Part shown: in pieces, positions 11,632 through 20,920 of the stretch | Numbering within the stretch: position 1 is the stretch's first letter | Layout of the letters: the number at the start of each line of letters is the position of its first letter | Assembly (NCBI RefSeq): GCF_001580615.1 | Contig: NZ_LHZC01000053.1 | Span: 1-64,000 of the forward strand | Direction: 5' to 3' | From: Acetobacter malorum | Lineage (GTDB): Bacteria; Pseudomonadota; Alphaproteobacteria; Acetobacterales; Acetobacteraceae | Length of the DNA: 64,000 nucleotides | Made by a program: the position numbers and the translations under genes | Notes under the pieces: generated by a model | Seen by the model: the letters and a program-made list of their open reading frames with translations, nothing else | Told to the model about the DNA's origin: nothing | Database searches by the model: none

Positions 11632-12198
11632 CTAAAAAAGCTCGACAGACGGAGTATGAGATTTCCAGTTCCGTTCAATCTCGCGCTCTTGCTTTTGATA
11701 CGCTTCTTCCTGCTTGCCAACTGCAAGCAGACAGTCTGTGACCAAACTCTGCCTGGCATCCCCTGTGCATGGCCAGAACCTGATCCTCCGAGCCTGATTG
11801 CCGCCAAAGCTGAAGGATACGCATTCAAGTCCTTCAGTCTTGAGGTAGCGCTTAACGAACGCCACGTTCTCGGCTCCGACGTCAGACATGGATGCCAGCA
11901 CGGCCGCGCCACCGAATGCTTTGCACTTCAGGTTATGCCTTTTCCCGCCAGCTTTAAGAATGCCGTTCAGAAGCCTTTCCATGGCATTGATCCCAAAACG
12001 GAAGGCTGTGTCACCATCCGTTCCGGATTTCTCGCCTCCAGGAAGAAGGAAATGGTTCATTCCTCCAACCCCGACGGCACTATCGAACATGCAAACGGAA
12101 ATGCAGGACCCAAGGACAGTTCCGAAGACTATCTCCGGGTCCGAGGAAATCGCAACTTCACCCTGTAAGACTGTCGTGATCTTTAGAGACGTTCTCAC
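11632..12198 (-). CDS. cheD: Chemoreceptor glutamine deamidase CheD
   Basis: The 188-aa product has the CheD signature GTVLGSCISVC, with catalytic Cys32, followed by GGMNHFLLP with catalytic His49. CheD deamidates glutamines in the signalling helices of chemoreceptors and, in several bacteria, interacts with a CheY phosphatase. The GTG start overlaps the stop of the upstream cheY by four bases (GTGA), so the two are translationally coupled. The C-terminal 40 residues are Gln/Glu/Lys-rich and probably flexible. Its position next to a candidate CheY phosphatase gene fits the CheC/CheD pairing logic known elsewhere. Confidence 0.9.
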   Translation of the reverse strand: MRTSLKITTVLQGEVAISSDPEIVFGTVLGSCISVCMFDSAVGVGGMNHFLLPGGEKSGTDGDTAFRFGINAMERLLNGILKAGGKRHNLKCKAFGGAAVLASMSDVGAENVAFVKRYLKTEGLECVSFSFGGNQARRIRFWPCTGDARQSLVTDCLLAVGKQEEAYQKQEREIERNWKSHTPSVELF

Positions 12199-12602
12199 CT
12201 GATGGTACCGAACACCTTTTCAAGGACTTCTCTCAGCTTTGCAACGGTGTACGGCTTAGCGATAAAATTATTCACGCGCGCATCGATGCATTCCTGGACG
12301 AGGGAATTGCTTGCCTCACCAGTCAGCATCACAAATGCGGTTTTCTGGGTTCTGGCATCACCTCTGACCGCCTTGAGCAGTTCCAGACCATTCATTTCCG
12401 GCATGTTGTAGTCGGAAATAACCAGATGCACTGGCTGCTTGGCTGCGACCTGCTCCTTGAGGTATTCCAACGCCGATTTCCCGTCCGGCCTCTGCGCAAT
12501 ATGTACGAACTTAAGTTCTTGCAAATTGCTGGCCAGAGTCTGACGTATTGATTGCTGATCATCAACGATCAGGGCGCGGATTTGTGACGCTGCTACTGCC
12601 AT
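12195..12602 (-). CDS. cheY: CheY-type response regulator (second copy)
   Basis: A stand-alone receiver domain of 135 aa starting MAVAASQIRALIVDD. Acidic pair Asp14-Asp15, phosphorylatable Asp64 (VISDYNMPEMNG), conserved Thr94 (MLTGE) and Lys116 (FIAKPY) are all present. The ATG at 12602 has AAAGGT upstream at 7 nt and is preferred over a TTG nine codons earlier. It receives phosphate from CheA and would bind a motor or pilus component. It follows cheB after a 105-nt gap and overlaps cheD by four bases. The cluster has two cheY genes, so one may act as output and the other as phosphate sink. Confidence 0.92.
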   Translation of the reverse strand: MAVAASQIRALIVDDQQSIRQTLASNLQELKFVHIAQRPDGKSALEYLKEQVAAKQPVHLVISDYNMPEMNGLELLKAVRGDARTQKTAFVMLTGEASNSLVQECIDARVNNFIAKPYTVAKLREVLEKVFGTIR

Positions 12603-12707
12603 AGTCTTTACCTTTCTGCCTTTCGACAAGGCCTTTCCAAGCCCCGGCTGTAAGTGTAGCTACCCCCCATCACAAGATGAAGGATTACTAGATATTTCTG
12701 TTGAGAA

Positions 12708-13757
12708 TTAACGGAGATTCATTGCCACAGAAGGGATTTGGGCCAGACCTACGATATGGTCAGCGGCCCCTATGGCGGCGGCGGCGCGGGGCATCCCGTA
12801 GACAACGCAGGAAGCCTGATCCTGCGCGATAGTCCTGCATCCGGTCTGGCGCATTTTGAGTAGTCCCTCAGCACCATCCCTCCCCATCCCCGTCAGAATG
12901 ATACCGAGGGCATTGCGGCCGACTGAGGACGCCACAGACTCAAACAGAACGTCCACAGATGGAGAGTGCCCACCCACAGGCGGCCCCGACTTCAGATTGG
13001 TTATACAGAGCCCCCCTGCGATAGAGACCGTGCAATGCCGCCCACCTCCGGGGGCAATCCTCACCATACCCGGCGCAAGCGTCTCCCCGTCTTTAGCCTC
13101 TGCGATAGAAAGTGCGGGTATGGCCGCGTCCAGCCGGGACGCGAAACTGGCGGTGAACAGGGCTGGCATGTGCTGGCAAACGACAATAGGGGGAGAAGTG
13201 CCAGGGAGGCTGCTCAGGATACTCTCAAGTGCTTCCACCCCACCTGTGGAGGATCCAATTGCTACTACGCTGAAATTTGTCTGCCATGATGATCCGGACA
13301 TCTGATGTCTGACCTGATGTGCCGCCGCCGAGGCTGCTACACAGGCCCCGTTGCGACGGCCGGGTGTCGAACGGGCAGCCTCACGAACCAGAGGAGCCAG
13401 CCCGGCAAACTGATCTGCACCAAGGGAAGACTGAGGCTTCGGGTAGCAGTCGAAAGCCCCCATCTGCAATGCTTTGATCGCAGTATTCGCCCCCCTGGTG
13501 GTAAGGCTTGAAACCATCACGACCGGGATCGGGCGCAGGCGCATGATTTTGTCAAGAAACTGAAGCCCGTTCATGCCGGGCATTTCCACGTCCAGCGTGA
13601 TAACGTCAGGAGTGTCCTTGATGATAAGGTCACGGGCCTGCAAAGGATCTTCAGCCTCTCCAGTGACTTCCAGGTCAGAGTGCTGTTCCAGCGACCTCCG
13701 GATCAGAGCGCGAATGGTTTTGGAATCATCGACGATCAGGACTTTTATACGTCTCAT
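12708..13757 (-). CDS. cheB: Chemoreceptor methylesterase/deamidase CheB
   Basis: The 349-aa protein has an N-terminal receiver domain (acidic pair Asp10-Asp11, phosphorylation site Asp56 in LDVEMPGMNG) joined to a C-terminal methylesterase. The catalytic triad motifs are visible: Ser in AIGSSTGG, His in CQHMP and Asp in GMGRDGA. Phosphorylated CheB removes methyl groups from receptor glutamates, the adaptation arm of chemosensing. It starts 4 nt after the cheR stop. The receptor encoded at the head of the operon ends in a WxxF-type tether for CheB/CheR, so the parts match. Confidence 0.95.
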   Translation of the reverse strand: MRRIKVLIVDDSKTIRALIRRSLEQHSDLEVTGEAEDPLQARDLIIKDTPDVITLDVEMPGMNGLQFLDKIMRLRPIPVVMVSSLTTRGANTAIKALQMGAFDCYPKPQSSLGADQFAGLAPLVREAARSTPGRRNGACVAASAAAHQVRHQMSGSSWQTNFSVVAIGSSTGGVEALESILSSLPGTSPPIVVCQHMPALFTASFASRLDAAIPALSIAEAKDGETLAPGMVRIAPGGGRHCTVSIAGGLCITNLKSGPPVGGHSPSVDVLFESVASSVGRNALGIILTGMGRDGAEGLLKMRQTGCRTIAQDQASCVVYGMPRAAAAIGAADHIVGLAQIPSVAMNLR

Positions 13758-13761
13758 CGGT

Positions 13762-14589
13762 TCACCTTATTTTCCGGTAAATTGTAGAAGAGACAGGCTC
13801 CAGTCCGCAGGACAAAGGATCGCCGATACGCTCCGAATGTCCGACATAGATGAACCCACCCGGATTGAGGCGGCTAGAGAGCCTCTCCCATAGTCGCGCC
13901 TTCGTCTTTGCATCGAAGTAAATCACGACGTTCCTGCAAAAAATTGCGTCAAACGCCCCTCTGAACGGCCACTCGCCATTAAGATTCATGGGGTTGAAGG
14001 TAGGAAGTGCGCGAATGTCACCTGAAAAAACGAGATGGTCATCAGAAGCAGGGAGGAGCCATTTCTTTTTCAGGGCTTCGGGAATGCCGTCAGTGTCTTG
14101 CCGCCTGTAAGAGCCAGACCGGGCGATCTTCACCATATCGGCGTTTATATCGGTCCCAAGGATCTTCACGTCGTATTGTGAAGCATCTAGGATGACATTC
14201 ATGACCGACATCGCCATGGTCCACCCCTCTTGCCCGGAGGAACAGGCAGATGACCACACCCGGAAACGCTTTCCTTTGCGAATTGCGCCAGCAGCCGGGG
14301 CGATGACCTCAGCTTGCAGGTGATCAAAGTGCACCTTTTCCCGGAAAAAATTTGTGACGTTGGTTGTTATTGCGAAGACGAGCTTGGTCAGGATCTCGCT
14401 TCCTCCGGGTGACTCTGCGAGATTGAGGAGTTCGGCATAACTCTTACAGCCGTTCTCCCTCACAATCCGAGCAAGTCTGGACTCAACCAGGTCTCTTTTT
14501 GTGTCTTGAAGCCAAATGCCCGCCTCACGCATGGCGATATTCTGGACGCGCCGGAAGTCGGCATCCGAGTATAAAAGATTGTCTTCCAT
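13762..14589 (-). CDS. cheR: Chemoreceptor methyltransferase CheR
   Basis: The 275-aa product has the all-helical CheR N-domain with the signature ITTNVTNFFREKVHF (about residues 75-89) and a SAM-binding domain with VWSSACSSGQEG (about 110-121), ILGTDIN (about 143-149) and CRNVVIYF near 218-225. It adds methyl groups from S-adenosylmethionine to receptor glutamates. The SAM loop differs from the usual SAGCSTGEEPYS (Gln in place of Glu and EGW in place of EPY), a moderate deviation that need not abolish function. It sits 9 nt downstream of cheW and 4 nt upstream of cheB. Confidence 0.93.
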   Translation of the reverse strand: MEDNLLYSDADFRRVQNIAMREAGIWLQDTKRDLVESRLARIVRENGCKSYAELLNLAESPGGSEILTKLVFAITTNVTNFFREKVHFDHLQAEVIAPAAGAIRKGKRFRVWSSACSSGQEGWTMAMSVMNVILDASQYDVKILGTDINADMVKIARSGSYRRQDTDGIPEALKKKWLLPASDDHLVFSGDIRALPTFNPMNLNGEWPFRGAFDAIFCRNVVIYFDAKTKARLWERLSSRLNPGGFIYVGHSERIGDPLSCGLEPVSSTIYRKIR

Positions 14590-14598
14590 CTGAGTTTC

Positions 14599-15147
14599 TC
14601 AGAACTCCATGGATGACAGGCCGGCCGGCTTGCCCTTGACCTGGGCCGCAATGGCAGCCAGGTCAAGGACGCCGATCATTTCAGCTGCAGATTTCCCATC
14701 TTCACCCCCGAGCATGACAAGCCCGCTCAGGTCTGATTTGCCACCATCTGCGCTTATCGGCTGTACGGTCCGCGCAGCCATATCGAAGATCCTGACGACC
14801 TTATCGATCAACAGGCCAAAGACAATGATTTCCTGAGCATCATTAGGATCTGGGGTTTCCGCAATCACCACGTAACGATGGTCGAGATCCGGAGTAGGCT
14901 CAACATCCAGATACGTCCCCAGGTTCACGACAGGAATGATGTTCCCCCGAAGGTTTATGGCCCCCTCTACATAGCGCGGGCTATGCGGGATTGTCGTCGG
15001 CCGCTCGTATTCGATGATCGTACTGACCTGGAGGATGGGCACGCAATACTGGGACAGCCCGACTGCAAGGATAATCCCCTGCTCACTCCCGTTGAGAGAA
15101 ATATCATTATCAGACTGCTCGGGATTAGAAGGGGGCAACTCGCTCAT
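14599..15147 (-). CDS. cheW: Coupling protein CheW
   Basis: A 182-aa CheW-domain protein. It has the hallmark VPILQVSTIIEY and GAINLRGNIIPVVNL segments and a C-terminal FGLLIDKVVRIF beta region, which form the two-subdomain barrel that links CheA to receptors. The ATG at 15147 (MSELPPSNP) has AAGG upstream and is preferred over an ATG six codons earlier with no ribosome site. An N-terminal acidic/Pro extension of about 25 residues precedes the domain. It lies 40 nt downstream of cheA. Confidence 0.92.
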   Translation of the reverse strand: MSELPPSNPEQSDNDISLNGSEQGIILAVGLSQYCVPILQVSTIIEYERPTTIPHSPRYVEGAINLRGNIIPVVNLGTYLDVEPTPDLDHRYVVIAETPDPNDAQEIIVFGLLIDKVVRIFDMAARTVQPISADGGKSDLSGLVMLGGEDGKSAAEMIGVLDLAAIAAQVKGKPAGLSSMEF

Positions 15148-15187
15148 TTTCAGGACCTTATACATTTTATCAGCGCTATGAACGGAA

Positions 15188-17383
15188 TCAGGCCGCGCGC
15201 TTTTTAGACGCCGGGTTAGAGCGCGTGTCGAGACGGCGCGTCACAGTCGACACGATCGATGGCACATCAATGATCAAGGCCACACTGCCATCACCAAGGA
15301 TAGTCGCTGCAGAGACACCGGCCACATCTTTGTAGTTTTTATCGAGGCTCTTGATAACAACCTGTGCCTGCTGGTGAATGCTGTCGACCACGATGGCAGC
15401 CTTAGCGCCGGATTCATTCTCCACGACGAGAATATCCTTCCCCAGAAGGTCATAACCGGCCAGGCCTGCCGGATCATGGAGACCCAGTTCATCCCCAAGG
15501 ACCACAAGAGGGAGGAAATCCCCTCGGAGGGCTACTGCCATCCCGCCGTTTGGTAATCTGTTAATCCGCGTTTCCGGATAGATTTTCATCGTTTCGACTG
15601 TCGAGGCCAGCGGGACCACCATGCGGTTACCGCGACATTCAACGAACATGCCATCCATGACCGCCAGGGTCAGTGGAAGGCTAAGATCAAAGGTTGTTCC
15701 CACGCCTTCCTCACTCTTAATCGAAACTCTGCCGCCCAGGGCCTGGATCGCCTGCTTCACCACGTCCATCCCCACGCCACGCCCAGAAAGATCAGAAATG
15801 GTCGCAGCCGTGGAAAATCCGGGCGCAAAAATAAGCTCGTTGATCTCATCGTCGCTCAGGGCTGCATCCAACGAGACGATGCCCTTCTCTTTGGCAATCT
15901 GCAGAACTCTTTGTTTATTGATCCCGCCGCCATCGTCCTTGATCGAAATCACAATGCGGCCAGATCGATGGCCAGCAGAGAGAATGATTTTTCCTTCTTT
16001 CGGCTTGCCATTGGCCAGCCTTTTTTCGGTGCTTTCGACGCCATGATCTACAGCGTTACGAAGCATATGCGTCAAGGGATCGGTGAGCTGCTCAACAATG
16101 GTGCGATCGACTTCGGTGTTCTCGCCTTCCAACTCCAGAATGATGCTTTTCTTCGCGATCTGGCTGGCCTCGCGAACCACCCGCTGCATTCTCTGGAAAA
16201 CGCTTTTGACGGGCTGAGCTCTTAACCCCATCACTGAGTCCTGAATATCTCTCGTGAGGCTCTTAATCCCACCGAGGCACTGCTTGACTTCATCCTCTCG
16301 CGCCTGCCCATGGGGCATTGAGCACGCCGCTTCCATCGAAGACATGGCGATTACCATCTCTCCTACGAGATCCATCAAGCCATCGATACGTGGGAGATCC
16401 ACGCGAATAGTAGCGTCCTGAGGTCTGCGCGGCGCGCGAGCCTTCTGCGCCTCCCGGACAGGAATGGGCGTGACTGATGCTGGGGCGGGCGGCGGAGGCG
16501 CAGGTTTGGCTGGTTCATTCTGGACTGTAGGCGCTTCCTCAGTCGCAGCACTCTCTTCGCCTGCGGGCGGCGCCCCGCCACCTTCTGGCCCATCACCACC
16601 AATACGGGAGATTGTCATCTCGCAGGCATCCCCGGTCCAGTCGAACACCTCCGTTATAGCTTCATCTGTCACGGAGCCTGGCAGAGTTACACTCCAGGAG
16701 AGATAAGACTTCTCAACATCAAGATCGGCCAATGGTGGCAGAGCGCTCTTGTCACATTCCACTAGGAAAACTTCATCTTCCGCGTTGAGTGCCTTCAGAG
16801 CTGAAAGGATGTTTCTCGGGTCGTCAGCGCGCCGGTACAGATCATCAAGGGGACGAAAACCAACAATGACCAACCCACTACTGTCTGGGGTGAGTTCCAG
16901 ATCATCCTCTAAGTCGAACCCCTCAAAGGCCATGGGCGTGAAATCAGCCGGAGCAGGACTGGCACCGATCTCTGAGGGGCCGCTTCCACCGCCCATTTCA
17001 ATGACCGACAACAAGCTCTTCTCATGATTTGCAATACGATCGTCCGGGACATGCTCCCCGCTACCGTCGGCCTCACTCACCAGGTCGCTGAGCACGTCCA
17101 TGGATTGGATGAAGGTCCGCACGATCTCGGAGGTTGGCTCGACAGTCTTTGAACGAAGACAATCCAGCGCACTCTCAAAAGTATGGGCGAACCGGACCAG
17201 ACGCTCCAGCCCGAAGGAAGCCGCACCCCCTTTGATGGAATGAACCGCACGGAAAACTGCGTTCACTGTTTCAGGATCATAATCGCCGCTATCAAGACTG
17301 GACAGGCCACTCTCAAGAACCGGCAACTGCTCCTGACATTCCTGGAAGAAGATCTGAAGGATTTCGTCGTTGACTGATGCCAT
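15188..17383 (-). CDS. cheA: Chemotaxis histidine kinase CheA
   Basis: The 731-aa product has the full CheA order. P1 phosphotransfer domain with phosphorylatable His48 (RAVHSIKGGAAS). A P2-like response-regulator docking segment (about residues 170-275). A Pro/Ala-rich linker and P3 dimerisation helices (about 320-385). The P4 ATPase with N-box MLRNAVDHG, G1 DDGGGI and G2 GRGVGMDVV (about 385-540). A C-terminal CheW-like P5 domain (about 585-720). It phosphorylates both CheY proteins and CheB under receptor control. It sits between cheY and cheW and follows cheY by 10 nt. No key residue is missing. Confidence 0.96.
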   Translation of the reverse strand: MASVNDEILQIFFQECQEQLPVLESGLSSLDSGDYDPETVNAVFRAVHSIKGGAASFGLERLVRFAHTFESALDCLRSKTVEPTSEIVRTFIQSMDVLSDLVSEADGSGEHVPDDRIANHEKSLLSVIEMGGGSGPSEIGASPAPADFTPMAFEGFDLEDDLELTPDSSGLVIVGFRPLDDLYRRADDPRNILSALKALNAEDEVFLVECDKSALPPLADLDVEKSYLSWSVTLPGSVTDEAITEVFDWTGDACEMTISRIGGDGPEGGGAPPAGEESAATEEAPTVQNEPAKPAPPPPAPASVTPIPVREAQKARAPRRPQDATIRVDLPRIDGLMDLVGEMVIAMSSMEAACSMPHGQAREDEVKQCLGGIKSLTRDIQDSVMGLRAQPVKSVFQRMQRVVREASQIAKKSIILELEGENTEVDRTIVEQLTDPLTHMLRNAVDHGVESTEKRLANGKPKEGKIILSAGHRSGRIVISIKDDGGGINKQRVLQIAKEKGIVSLDAALSDDEINELIFAPGFSTAATISDLSGRGVGMDVVKQAIQALGGRVSIKSEEGVGTTFDLSLPLTLAVMDGMFVECRGNRMVVPLASTVETMKIYPETRINRLPNGGMAVALRGDFLPLVVLGDELGLHDPAGLAGYDLLGKDILVVENESGAKAAIVVDSIHQQAQVVIKSLDKNYKDVAGVSAATILGDGSVALIIDVPSIVSTVTRRLDTRSNPASKKRAA

Positions 17384-17393
17384 GTCAGTTACC

Positions 17394-17825
17394 TCAAGCG
17401 GTCACGCGCCGGATGGCGCCAATCAAAGACTGGGGATTGAATGGCTTCACGATCCACCCAGTCGCGCCCGCCTCTCTGGCTCTTTTCTTCTTTTCCGGAT
17501 CGACCTCGGTCGTCAGGCAGATCATCGGAATACGCCGGAAACGATCGTCCTTCCTTACGGCTTCAATGAACCCGAAGCCATCCATCCTGGGCATATTGAT
17601 ATCGGTGATAATAGCCGAGGGGATGCTCTTGGTTGCTTCCAGAACATGCAGTCCGTCGACGCCATCTTCCCCCTGGATCACTTCATACCCAGCCGCTTCC
17701 AGTGTATTTCGCAGCATCATCTGCATAGTTCTGGAATCGTCCACGGTCAGGACACAAGTCTTCGGAGCGTCGGCTGCTGTCGGCGAGGCAGATACCCCAC
17801 CTTGAACGGTTGCGCTATCAGGCAT
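17394..17825 (-). CDS. cheY: CheY-type response regulator (first copy)
   Basis: A 143-aa receiver domain with an unusual 22-residue Ala/Ser/Pro N-terminal extension before VLTVDDSRTMQ. Asp29-Asp30, phospho-acceptor Asp75 (IITDINMPRMDG), Thr105/106 and Lys127 (WIVKPF) are present. It lies 3 nt after the STAS gene and 10 nt before cheA. The segment MPRMDGFGFIEAVR and the closing SLIGAIRRV are close to CheY proteins paired with STAS-domain chemosensory clusters in alphaproteobacteria. Confidence 0.92.
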   Translation of the reverse strand: MPDSATVQGGVSASPTAADAPKTCVLTVDDSRTMQMMLRNTLEAAGYEVIQGEDGVDGLHVLEATKSIPSAIITDINMPRMDGFGFIEAVRKDDRFRRIPMICLTTEVDPEKKKRAREAGATGWIVKPFNPQSLIGAIRRVTA

Positions 17826-17828
17826 CTT

Positions 17829-18098
17829 TTATGCCTCCCCAGTTGCAGGAGAAGCAGGAGCAAGTATCTCCTGAACTCCAAATAACGATAAGAACTCTTC
17901 GGCCTTTGTCGACGGATTGATAATTTTTGCCTTGCTGGCCAATATGACCTGCAGGCAGAGACCACCAAGGGTCTCAACCTCAGAAGCATCGAGAAGGACT
18001 TCGCGCCCTCCGACACCCTCTCTCACAATCATGTCTCGCAGGCCGGACGCAGCGTCCCCGACAAGTTGAGCGGGCAATTTAATGGTGCCGCCAGACAT
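17829..18098 (-). CDS. STAS-domain protein of the chemosensory cluster
   Basis: An 89-aa single STAS domain ([32 protein letters not shown], ending after LSLFGVQEIL), resembling anti-sigma-antagonist folds often encoded beside cheY-cheA in alphaproteobacteria. The ATG at 18098 overlaps the receptor stop in TGATG and has GAAGGA upstream, which fixes the start. The usual phospho-acceptor Ser/Thr position reads E-T-L-G in this protein. Likely a small signalling partner for the cluster; its molecular target is not known. Confidence 0.85.
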   Translation of the reverse strand: MSGGTIKLPAQLVGDAASGLRDMIVREGVGGREVLLDASEVETLGGLCLQVILASKAKIINPSTKAEEFLSLFGVQEILAPASPATGEA

Positions 18099-19603
18099 CA
18101 AAATTCCTTCCATTCCGGGTCATCCTCGGACGTTGTGGGGAGCACTCGCCCGGCCTGTTCAACGACACCGCGATGCTCTGTCATCGTTGCGCGGTCGTTC
18201 TTTTTGGCTGGCTGCTCGACCGCTAAACCAGGAATGGCTTTCATGAATTCACGTGGAATGCTGAAGTTGCTCAGTGTCCTGCGGAGTTGCTGAGCAGTTT
18301 GGGTTAATTGATGGCTGACTGCCGTTGATTCTTCGACCATTGCAGCATTCTGCTGCGTCATCCCATCCATACCGACGATGGACGAGGACACCGCCTGCAA
18401 GCTTTCAGCCTGGCTGTTGGTCGAAGTCGCGACCGTATCGATCCGTCCTGCGACGTCATCTGTGGTCTCACGAACATCACGCAACAGGTCCGCTGTGAGC
18501 TTCACTGTATCCACGCCGACCTGGACCTGAATGGAGGAACTTGCCAGCTTCTTCTCAATGTCCCCTGCAGCATCAGAGGACTGCGTTGCCAGGGCCTTAA
18601 CCTCACGGGCAACAACCGAGAACCCGCGACCCGCATCACCTGCGCGGGCGGCTTCAATGCTGGCGTTGAAGGATAGGAGTTCCGTACGTGCAGCAATATC
18701 TTTCACAAGGCTGATAATGCTGGAGATATCCGTCGAAGTGGACTGGATAGCCGTCATGGCTTCCGTGACCCTGTCCATCCCTTCAGAAGCGTCTTTTACC
18801 TTTCCAAGAGCACCCTTTGCCCCGGCGCTAACCTTCGTGCAGGACGCGGCCGTCGCCAGAACCCCTTTTGAAACCTCTGTGACGGAAGCGGAGATGCTTG
18901 TGAGGCTGCTCGCCTGCTTCTCTGTACGGGAAGCCAGATCGTCAGAAGCCGTAGAGATCTCTCTCGACCCTTCCGCAATCATAGTGGCACTAGCCAGAAC
19001 CTGCCCAAGAGCTCCCCCCAGCTTGTCCAGGGAAGAATTGAAAGCCACTTGCAGGGGTTTGAACTCATCAGAGAATCTCTGCCCACGTATCCTTATGGAA
19101 AGATCCCCAGAAGCAAGCTTCCGCAGGGCATCGCCCACTTCACTGACAGCCTCATGACTTTCGCGGTCCCTTGCCTCCAGCTTCTCCTTGGATTCCTTTT
19201 CTCTGAGCGCGGCAGCCGCGGATCTTTTCTCAGCCTCTTTCTGCTCACGGTTGCTGTCAGCAAAGGCCACAAGATTTTTAGCCAGACGGCCCGCGCAATC
19301 CTCATTTTCGATATAGGGAACTTCCTCGAAAGTCTCCCCTCGCCTCAGCCTTTCTCCCAGATCAGCAATTTTCTCCAGGGGAGCAACTACCAGCTTGATG
19401 ATCCCCCACCATGAGAACTGCACAATGATCTGCCCGACCAGCAACGCCGCAATATTGATGGCGAACATGTGACCAATCTTCTCATGAAGAAGGTAACCGG
19501 ACACCTCAATGACAAGTTGGGCGATAAGGTATATCTGTAGCGTGAGCATGGCCGCTCGGATTTTGGTCCGGGCAGGAGCCACTGTGGTAAGCCAATTAAG
19601 CAT
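18098..19603 (-). CDS. Methyl-accepting chemotaxis protein without periplasmic sensor
   Basis: The 501-aa receptor has two transmembrane helices close together (about residues 18-40 and 46-70) with almost no periplasmic loop, then HAMP-like segments (about 72-125 and 150-205) and a methyl-accepting signalling domain. The hairpin tip reads [20 protein letters not shown] followed by [15 protein letters not shown]. The C-terminus is EWKEF, a WxxF-type tether that recruits CheR and CheB. The missing outside domain suggests sensing of membrane, energy or cytoplasmic signals; this is inference. It is the first gene of the che operon. Confidence 0.94.
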   Translation of the reverse strand: MLNWLTTVAPARTKIRAAMLTLQIYLIAQLVIEVSGYLLHEKIGHMFAINIAALLVGQIIVQFSWWGIIKLVVAPLEKIADLGERLRRGETFEEVPYIENEDCAGRLAKNLVAFADSNREQKEAEKRSAAAALREKESKEKLEARDRESHEAVSEVGDALRKLASGDLSIRIRGQRFSDEFKPLQVAFNSSLDKLGGALGQVLASATMIAEGSREISTASDDLASRTEKQASSLTSISASVTEVSKGVLATAASCTKVSAGAKGALGKVKDASEGMDRVTEAMTAIQSTSTDISSIISLVKDIAARTELLSFNASIEAARAGDAGRGFSVVAREVKALATQSSDAAGDIEKKLASSSIQVQVGVDTVKLTADLLRDVRETTDDVAGRIDTVATSTNSQAESLQAVSSSIVGMDGMTQQNAAMVEESTAVSHQLTQTAQQLRRTLSNFSIPREFMKAIPGLAVEQPAKKNDRATMTEHRGVVEQAGRVLPTTSEDDPEWKEF

Positions 19604-19638
19604 CTGGAGAAGTATCCTTCTACACCCTGCGGCTGCAT

Positions 19639-20190
19639 ATGTTGATCGGACAGGCTGTAAGCCTGAAGCACCACAAGGTTAGTGAACGGATTTCACCTAA
19701 TGAAGACAAAAGATGTAAGAGGATTTACTACTTAAATTTATCCTTTAAAGTATTGAGGAAAATGGAAAACATCTTTCCATACCCATCACTCGCAAGGAAT
19801 GTTAAGACATTTTCCGGAGCAGAAGAGACGAGTTTCGGCATGAGAAAAACTATCACAGGCACTTCCTCAAACATCATTTCATCAGAAACGTCCATTGCAT
19901 TGGGGATCATTAGGCCGATCCCCAATGCAGGGAATCAATGGAAGATGAGTGACGGAAATGGCGTTGTCACAGTTTCATTCGATGACAAGGATAACGGTGA
20001 CTTTCTCACCTCACTACGCACTTCCTTAGCATCAGGCTGCGCGCCGATTGCCAAGGAGGGAGATATCCTGCTTTGCATAGCCCGACAGACACAGCACATC
20101 GATACCGACAAAACCCCGCACACTTTGACCAAAACAATCGCCATCACCAAGGTGACCGCAATCAGCAAGCGCATGATCCTGGGAAAATAA
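19639..20190 (+). CDS. Hypothetical protein, start uncertain
   Basis: Not recognised. The frame gives up to 183 aa; a more likely product starts at [13 protein letters not shown] (ATG 19762, GAGG a few bases upstream). The C-terminal part ([20 protein letters not shown], then [16 protein letters not shown]) reads like a small beta-rich secreted domain with two cysteines, but no signal peptide is visible. Codons show the usual excess of purines in first position on this strand, which favours it over the opposite-strand frame. Treat as tentative. Confidence 0.35.
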   Translation: MLIGQAVSLKHHKVSERISPNEDKRCKRIYYLNLSFKVLRKMENIFPYPSLARNVKTFSGAEETSFGMRKTITGTSSNIISSETSIALGIIRPIPNAGNQWKMSDGNGVVTVSFDDKDNGDFLTSLRTSLASGCAPIAKEGDILLCIARQTQHIDTDKTPHTLTKTIAITKVTAISKRMILGK

Positions 20191-20273
20191 ATCTTTACGA
20201 AATATTTTGAGAGTCCCTTGCATCATACTGTCCTATTATCCGTTGGTAATATTTCGTCAGAGGACCGTTCAGG

Positions 20274-20843
20274 ATGCCTTCCGCTCCGACCCCAATCGCA
20301 GCTTCCTCAGAAGCATTTAAAGACGTGTTTCGCCGCAACGCCGGCATCAGTCTCGATGACCTGATGTCCGCTCATCCGCGAGTGAACCTCATAGCACAAC
20401 GTGTAGACCGCATTGCGCCTGAGTTGTCCGACGATGTCTTTCAGCAGGTCGCTCAGCAGATCATGTCTATTTCAGGCCTGAAGCCAGACAACAAGCCGCA
20501 TAATGATTACCGTCTGGCTCTTCTGCAGTATGCCGCAGCGGACCCGCGCTGGCACATAGGGAACGGAGGGGTGATCCTCTCTTCTAACCGCGAGCATGAT
20601 TTTGAGATGGATGTCATCGCCCATCGGGATGGGTATGCGTTCGCAGCCTCAAGAGACAACCAGCCACTGGAAATGGTGCACGCGATTGACATTGGTGAGG
20701 CCGTCAAGGGCGTTCGCACCATTCACCTGCAGCAGAGGCTGGAAATAAAGCCTCACCCCACCGCGCCAGCACTTGAGATTTCTGATGATCCGGAGATGGA
20801 AGTGCCGGAGGTTTCTGAGGACTACGACCCCCCGTCCCCCTAA
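20274..20843 (+). CDS. Hypothetical protein, 189 aa
   Basis: Not recognised. The start MPSAPTPIAASSEAFKD has GAGGA 8 nt upstream. Visible are an Ala/Ser/Pro N-terminus, an amphipathic helical section (residues 25-75, ending VAQQIMSISGLK), a domain with RWHIGNGGVILSSNREHDFE and a very acidic tail (about 165-189, ISDDPEMEVPEVSEDYDPP). Probably soluble and cytoplasmic. It converges on the heptose kinase operon; 77 nt separate the two stops. Confidence 0.6.
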   Translation: MPSAPTPIAASSEAFKDVFRRNAGISLDDLMSAHPRVNLIAQRVDRIAPELSDDVFQQVAQQIMSISGLKPDNKPHNDYRLALLQYAAADPRWHIGNGGVILSSNREHDFEMDVIAHRDGYAFAASRDNQPLEMVHAIDIGEAVKGVRTIHLQQRLEIKPHPTAPALEISDDPEMEVPEVSEDYDPPSP

Positions 20844-20920
20844 AGGCTTGCCTAGAGGGGTGCAGGGCTTTGGTGACTTGTCGCCTCTCCGCCTGAAGTC
20901 GCGTAACCTTCTGAGGGCGC

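Noticed and set aside
19728..20174. Minus-strand frame with a signal-like start ([18 protein letters not shown]) and an in-frame TGA at 19935-19937
   Set aside because: It would be a broken gene. The plus-strand frame over the same DNA is uninterrupted and shows stronger purine bias in first codon positions. Kept only as an alternative.
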